Below are positions 5,533-8,002 of a stretch of DNA of 8,002 bases, one piece after another. The stretch is from Candidatus Omnitrophota bacterium (GTDB lineage: Bacteria > Omnitrophota > Gorgyraeia > Gygaellales > Profunditerraquicolaceae): positions 1-8,002 of the forward strand of contig VGKM01000050.1 of assembly GCA_016867005.1 (NCBI GenBank), read 5' to 3'. The translations under genes were made by a program, and so were the position numbers. Within the stretch, counting starts at the first letter, position 1, and every line of letters begins with the position of its first letter. The notes under the pieces are model-generated. The model was given only the letters and a program-made list of their open reading frames with translations, ran no database searches and was not told the origin of the DNA.

Positions 5533-6749
5533 AAGTCAATCCTACTAAAACCGTAAGCGAACTTGTAACAGTCCTGCCCTACATCATTGATATTGACGAA
5601 AAGAAGAAGATCTACCATTCCTGGCGCGTGGCTGTTTTTTCCGCGCTCATCGCCGCTAAAACCGTGCCGCAGCAACAGGTAAAATATATTTTCTATGCCG
5701 GGCTCCTGCATGATATCGGAGGCGTGGGTTTTCCGATACACATCATCCATTATTTAAAACGCACCGATAAAATGAGCCGCAGCATCCTGCTCAGCCACCC
5801 TATTATCGGGGCCCAGCTGATTTACAATATCCCCAAGATGAACCCGATAGCAAAACTTATCCTCGACCATCATGAATGGATAAATGGAATGGGATACCCC
5901 CGGGCAAAGATCGAAAAGGATATCCCCTGGGGCTCGCAAATAATCCGTATCGCCGATTCCATAGACATTTACCTGCAGCTTGGCCATATTAAAAGAATAC
6001 GCAACATGGAAGACAAAATGTCTTCTTTTGCCGGGAAGGAATATTCAAGGCCGCTCCTCAAGCGCGCCATTGGTATCCTGAAAAAGAAGCGCTTATTCTA
6101 TAAAATATACCCGCCTAAAAACGTGCCGGCTATTTTTGAAGAAGTGCGCAAAAACGTCGGAGACCTGCATATCCCGCTTAAGATCGATGCTGTCGGCAGG
6201 ACCCTGGAAGCAGTGGCCCAGATCATAGACATGAAACATCCTTTTACTTCAGGGCATTCTTTGCGCGTATCGCGTTATGCCATGGCAATCGCGCTGAGCA
6301 TGGGGTTACCGCACGATGATGTGACTAAAATCCGGTGGGCGGGGCTGATCCATGATATAGGAAAGCTTAATGTCTCCCGCAGGCTCCTTGATAAACCGAC
6401 TAACCTTACTCCCGCAGAATATGCCGAGATCCAGAAACACGCCCGCCAGACCTATAATATTATGAGTATGATCCCCACGCTTGGCGATATTACCCTTATC
6501 GCCTCTGCTCATCATGAGAAATATGACGGCTCAGGTTATCCGTTCAAATTAAAAGGAAATGAGATCCCGCTCGGGGCAAGGATACTTGCCATCTGCGACA
6601 GTTTTGACGCTATGACTTCAAACCGCCCCTACAGGATACCCCGCACCTTTGAAGAGGCCTGGAGGGAAATTAAATCCCTTTCCGGAAAACAATATGACCC
6701 GGAAATCGTCGAAATCGCCCTCCCCCTCCTTCGCAATCTCGGATTCTAA
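5529..6749 (+). CDS. Tandem HD-GYP-like phosphohydrolase (two HD domains)
   Basis: The 406-residue protein has no membrane segment or receiver domain; it is two HD domains in series. Domain 1 (about 25-150) has H30, HDIGG (61-65), H90, HHE (114-116), NGMGYP (119-124) and D143. Domain 2 (about 220-395) has H243, HDIGK (275-279), H304, HHE (328-330), DGSGYP (333-338) and D357, the complete HD-GYP metal-site and signature set. Known HD-GYP proteins hydrolyse cyclic di-GMP or 3',3'-cGAMP. Domain 2 looks fully competent. Domain 1 keeps the metal ligands but lacks the HDxGK lysine and has N for D before GxGYP, so it may be regulatory or have altered activity. The ATG overlaps the lpxB stop (ATGA) and no Shine-Dalgarno is visible, pointing to co-translation with lpxB. 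Actual substrate is unknown. Confidence 0.88.
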   Translation: MKVNPTKTVSELVTVLPYIIDIDEKKKIYHSWRVAVFSALIAAKTVPQQQVKYIFYAGLLHDIGGVGFPIHIIHYLKRTDKMSRSILLSHPIIGAQLIYNIPKMNPIAKLILDHHEWINGMGYPRAKIEKDIPWGSQIIRIADSIDIYLQLGHIKRIRNMEDKMSSFAGKEYSRPLLKRAIGILKKKRLFYKIYPPKNVPAIFEEVRKNVGDLHIPLKIDAVGRTLEAVAQIIDMKHPFTSGHSLRVSRYAMAIALSMGLPHDDVTKIRWAGLIHDIGKLNVSRRLLDKPTNLTPAEYAEIQKHARQTYNIMSMIPTLGDITLIASAHHEKYDGSGYPFKLKGNEIPLGARILAICDSFDAMTSNRPYRIPRTFEEAWREIKSLSGKQYDPEIVEIALPLLRNLGF

Positions 6750-6793
6750 ATTCCTATCATAAGTCTAGCTTTATGGTTCTTGCTCAGGGATGT

Positions 6794-6830
6794 CGCGGGT
6801 CCTGCCGAGGCATATTTTCGCAGGGACGCG
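6794..6830 (+). repeat. Nested GC-rich hairpin inside the inverted-repeat element
   Basis: CGCGGGTCCTGC (6794-6805) can pair with GCAGGGACGCG (6820-6830) as about 10 bp with small bulges around a 14-nt loop. It occupies the left half of the element's interior and is compatible with closing of the outer 24-bp arms. Confidence 0.5.
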
Positions 6831-6851
6831 CGGTTTCGAGCGCATGGCTTA

Positions 6852-6919
6852 AGCTTTATGGTTTTTGCTGAAGGCGCATTAGAAAATTTTCGAGCGCCGG
6901 AAGCAAGAACCATAAAGCT
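6852..6919 (+). repeat. Alternative long hairpin using the internal arm copy
   Basis: The internal copy 6852-6869 pairs with the right arm 6902-6919 over 18 bp with a single U-G wobble when read as plus-strand RNA (A-C mismatch on the other strand). Inside it, GGCGC (6873-6877) pairs with GCGCC (6894-6898) around the palindrome GAAAATTTTC (6882-6891). This hairpin competes with the outer 24-bp stem for the same right arm. Confidence 0.55.
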
Positions 6920-6952
6920 AGACTTGATGAGAGCGAGAAACAGGCGAAAGGT

Positions 6953-8002
6953 TTATTGGGATTTAGCCATATTGATGCGTTCGTCGATGGGCGGATGGTC
7001 GAAGAAGAAAAATTTGATAACAGGGTGCGGGGAGCGGTCAGCGAGGTTTTGCGTGGCAAGCTTATCCATTGCGGAGATAAACGCCTCTTTATTTCCTGTG
7101 ACCGAAAGCGCCATTTTATCGGCATTTGTTTCCATAATGCGGCTGAGAAGATTCTCCAGCGGCCCGGTAAGAAGGCCGAAAAGCATAAAATAAATTATAA
7201 CAAGCGGAAACGCCGCAATATCAGATAATGAAGAAAACCCGAAAAATCTCAAGGCATATGAATTGGTCGCATAAATTAGATAAAATGCCGCAACGCTCGC
7301 CAGGGAATTAATAACGACAAGCTTAATAAGGTGCTTGAGCTTATAATGCGCGAATTCATGGGCCAGGACCACCTCGATCTCATCATAGGTGAATTTATCT
7401 TTTAAGGTATCAGCCAATATCACGCGCCTGGTATTGCCCCAGCCGACAAACGCCGCATTCGCCTTAAGGGTCTTTTTGCTGAAATCGATTTCGTAGCAAT
7501 CAAGGATCTTTATCTTGATCTTATCCGCCAGCCCCATTATCCTGCTGCGCAAGGCCTCATCCGAAAGCTTCTTGTATTTAAAAAATAAAGGGATGATAAC
7601 TACAGGCACAAGCTTTGCCAGGACCAGGTTAAAAAACACCCAGAATATTGAAATTATCAACCACCAGTAAAGCGGGCTTATTTTTAAAACATAATAAAAC
7701 GCGGAAAATAAGATCAGGAGTATCACAAATGAAATTATCCCGGCTTTTGCCTGGTCCTTTAGCCAATCCCCTATTTTTTGGTTGGTCAGCCCGAATTGAT
7801 GCTCCAGTAAGAATGAACGGTAAAAATTAAGGGGGAAATCCAGGATAGCGTAAATAACCAGCGTTGACAGGAGAAATGCCGGTAAAAGAAAAAGTTCTCC
7901 GGGTAAAGCGCCTCTTAAAGCCATTGCAAGTGCTTTGGAATAACCGAACCCTGCAAACAAAAAAAGCAGCAGGAACATGTACCCTGAATTAAAAAAAGCC
8001 AA
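6953..8002 (-). CDS. M48A (Ste24-like) membrane zinc metalloprotease, N-terminus outside window
   Basis: The last 349 codons are present; the frame is open at the right edge, where the first codon TTG is just where the window cuts. Residues are counted from that edge. Hydrophobic segments lie near 8-28, 36-56, 86-107, 111-133, 223-247 and 262-285. The family block EHQFGLTNQ is at 67-75, NAAFVGWGNTRRVILADTL at 182-200, the zinc motif HEFAH at 215-219 (H215 and H219 ligands, E216 catalytic), the third ligand E291 in SRIMETNAD (287-295), and the C-terminal HPPIDERI at 336-343. This matches CAAX-protease-type M48A rather than the shorter HtpX. Bacterial relatives are thought to cleave membrane proteins or act in quality control; the substrate is unknown. 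Family length suggests about 60 N-terminal residues are missing. It converges on the HD-GYP gene across the inverted-repeat element. Confidence 0.93.
   Translation of the reverse strand: MAFFNSGYMFLLLFLFAGFGYSKALAMALRGALPGELFLLPAFLLSTLVIYAILDFPLNFYRSFLLEHQFGLTNQKIGDWLKDQAKAGIISFVILLILFSAFYYVLKISPLYWWLIISIFWVFFNLVLAKLVPVVIIPLFFKYKKLSDEALRSRIMGLADKIKIKILDCYEIDFSKKTLKANAAFVGWGNTRRVILADTLKDKFTYDEIEVVLAHEFAHYKLKHLIKLVVINSLASVAAFYLIYATNSYALRFFGFSSLSDIAAFPLVIIYFMLFGLLTGPLENLLSRIMETNADKMALSVTGNKEAFISAMDKLATQNLADRSPHPVIKFFFFDHPPIDERINMAKSQ

Larger units (their letters stand above)
6757..6930. repeat. Intergenic inverted-repeat element with perfect 24-bp arms (MITE-like or structured RNA)
   Basis: The arms at 6761-6784 and 6902-6925 are perfect reverse complements over 24 bp. 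Allowing one bulged G (6926), TCAT (6757-6760) and ATGA (6927-6930) extend the pairing to 28 bp. The 117-bp interior contains a third, near-identical copy of the arm in direct orientation (6852-6874 versus 6767-6789, 20 of 23 identical), the 9-mer TTCGAGCGC twice (6835-6843, 6889-6897), and a repeated CAGGGA with a GC-rich follow-on (6785, 6821). It fills nearly the whole gap between two converging genes. I see no convincing coding frame, no target-site duplication and no U-tract. It could be a non-autonomous mobile element, a bidirectional transcription stop, or a small RNA. Confidence 0.85.

Noticed and set aside
6757..6930. Integron attC site or intrinsic bidirectional terminator
   Set aside because: I found no attC-type R'/R'' core motifs and no integrase, and neither strand has a U-tract after a hairpin. 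Terminator activity by another mechanism remains possible.
6750..6935. Target-site duplication flanking the inverted-repeat element
   Set aside because: Left flank (ATTCCTA) and right flank (GAGCGAG) show no direct repeat. Only the arms themselves, with a bulge, extend into TCAT/ATGA.
6780..7193. Plus-strand open frame of 137 codons across the inverted-repeat element
   Set aside because: More than half of it is antisense to the M48 protease, whose motifs are unambiguous, and the remainder runs through the repeat arms. It has low-complexity composition and no recognisable domain.
8000..8002. TTG at the right edge as the protease start codon
   Set aside because: The family has more N-terminal sequence, and the frame is simply cut by the window end; no ribosome binding site can be assessed.

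Overview
The window looks like a chromosomal segment from a Gram-negative bacterium with an outer membrane, of medium GC (roughly 45% by eye). The presence of lpxB and an MsbA-type exporter implies a lipid A outer membrane. The S2 N-terminus, the short EF-Ts form, the Gfo/Idh-lpxB pairing and the abundance of HD-GYP-type domains would fit a candidate phylum such as Omnitrophota. That placement is an impression from protein style, not a demonstrated assignment.

Layout. Positions 1-1580 hold a translation block on the minus strand. rpsB (ribosomal protein S2) is followed after 5 nt by tsf (elongation factor Ts, cut by the window's left edge). They are served by a good sigma70-type promoter and a structured leader of about 180 nt. 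Positions 1582-3369, also minus strand, hold an MsbA-type ABC exporter. A compact 127-bp divergent promoter region (3370-3496) separates it from a plus-strand operon of three overlapping genes: a Gfo/Idh/MocA oxidoreductase (3497-4423), lpxB (4402-5532) and a protein with two HD-GYP-like domains (5529-6749). The right end (6953-8002) carries a minus-strand M48A (Ste24-like) membrane metalloprotease, cut by the window's right edge.

How the genes fit together. LpxB makes the lipid A disaccharide and the divergent MsbA-like transporter is the obvious candidate to flip the finished lipid. The Gfo/Idh enzyme sits where several Gram-negative phyla carry such an enzyme next to lpxB, so a role in modifying the UDP-GlcNAc-derived precursor is plausible but unproven. 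The tandem HD-GYP protein overlaps lpxB by 4 nt and would tie a nucleotide phosphodiesterase or signalling activity to the envelope operon.

The least explained sequence is the 203-bp gap between the converging HD-GYP and M48 genes (6750-6952). It is almost filled by an element of about 174 bp bounded by a perfect 24-bp inverted repeat, with a third, near-identical internal copy of the arm and further nested hairpins. The left operon promoter also stands out: its -10 box lies 7 nt before the only possible start codon and no Shine-Dalgarno is present, so the oxidoreductase mRNA is probably leaderless. I found no tRNA, rRNA, CRISPR array, transposase or prophage gene.
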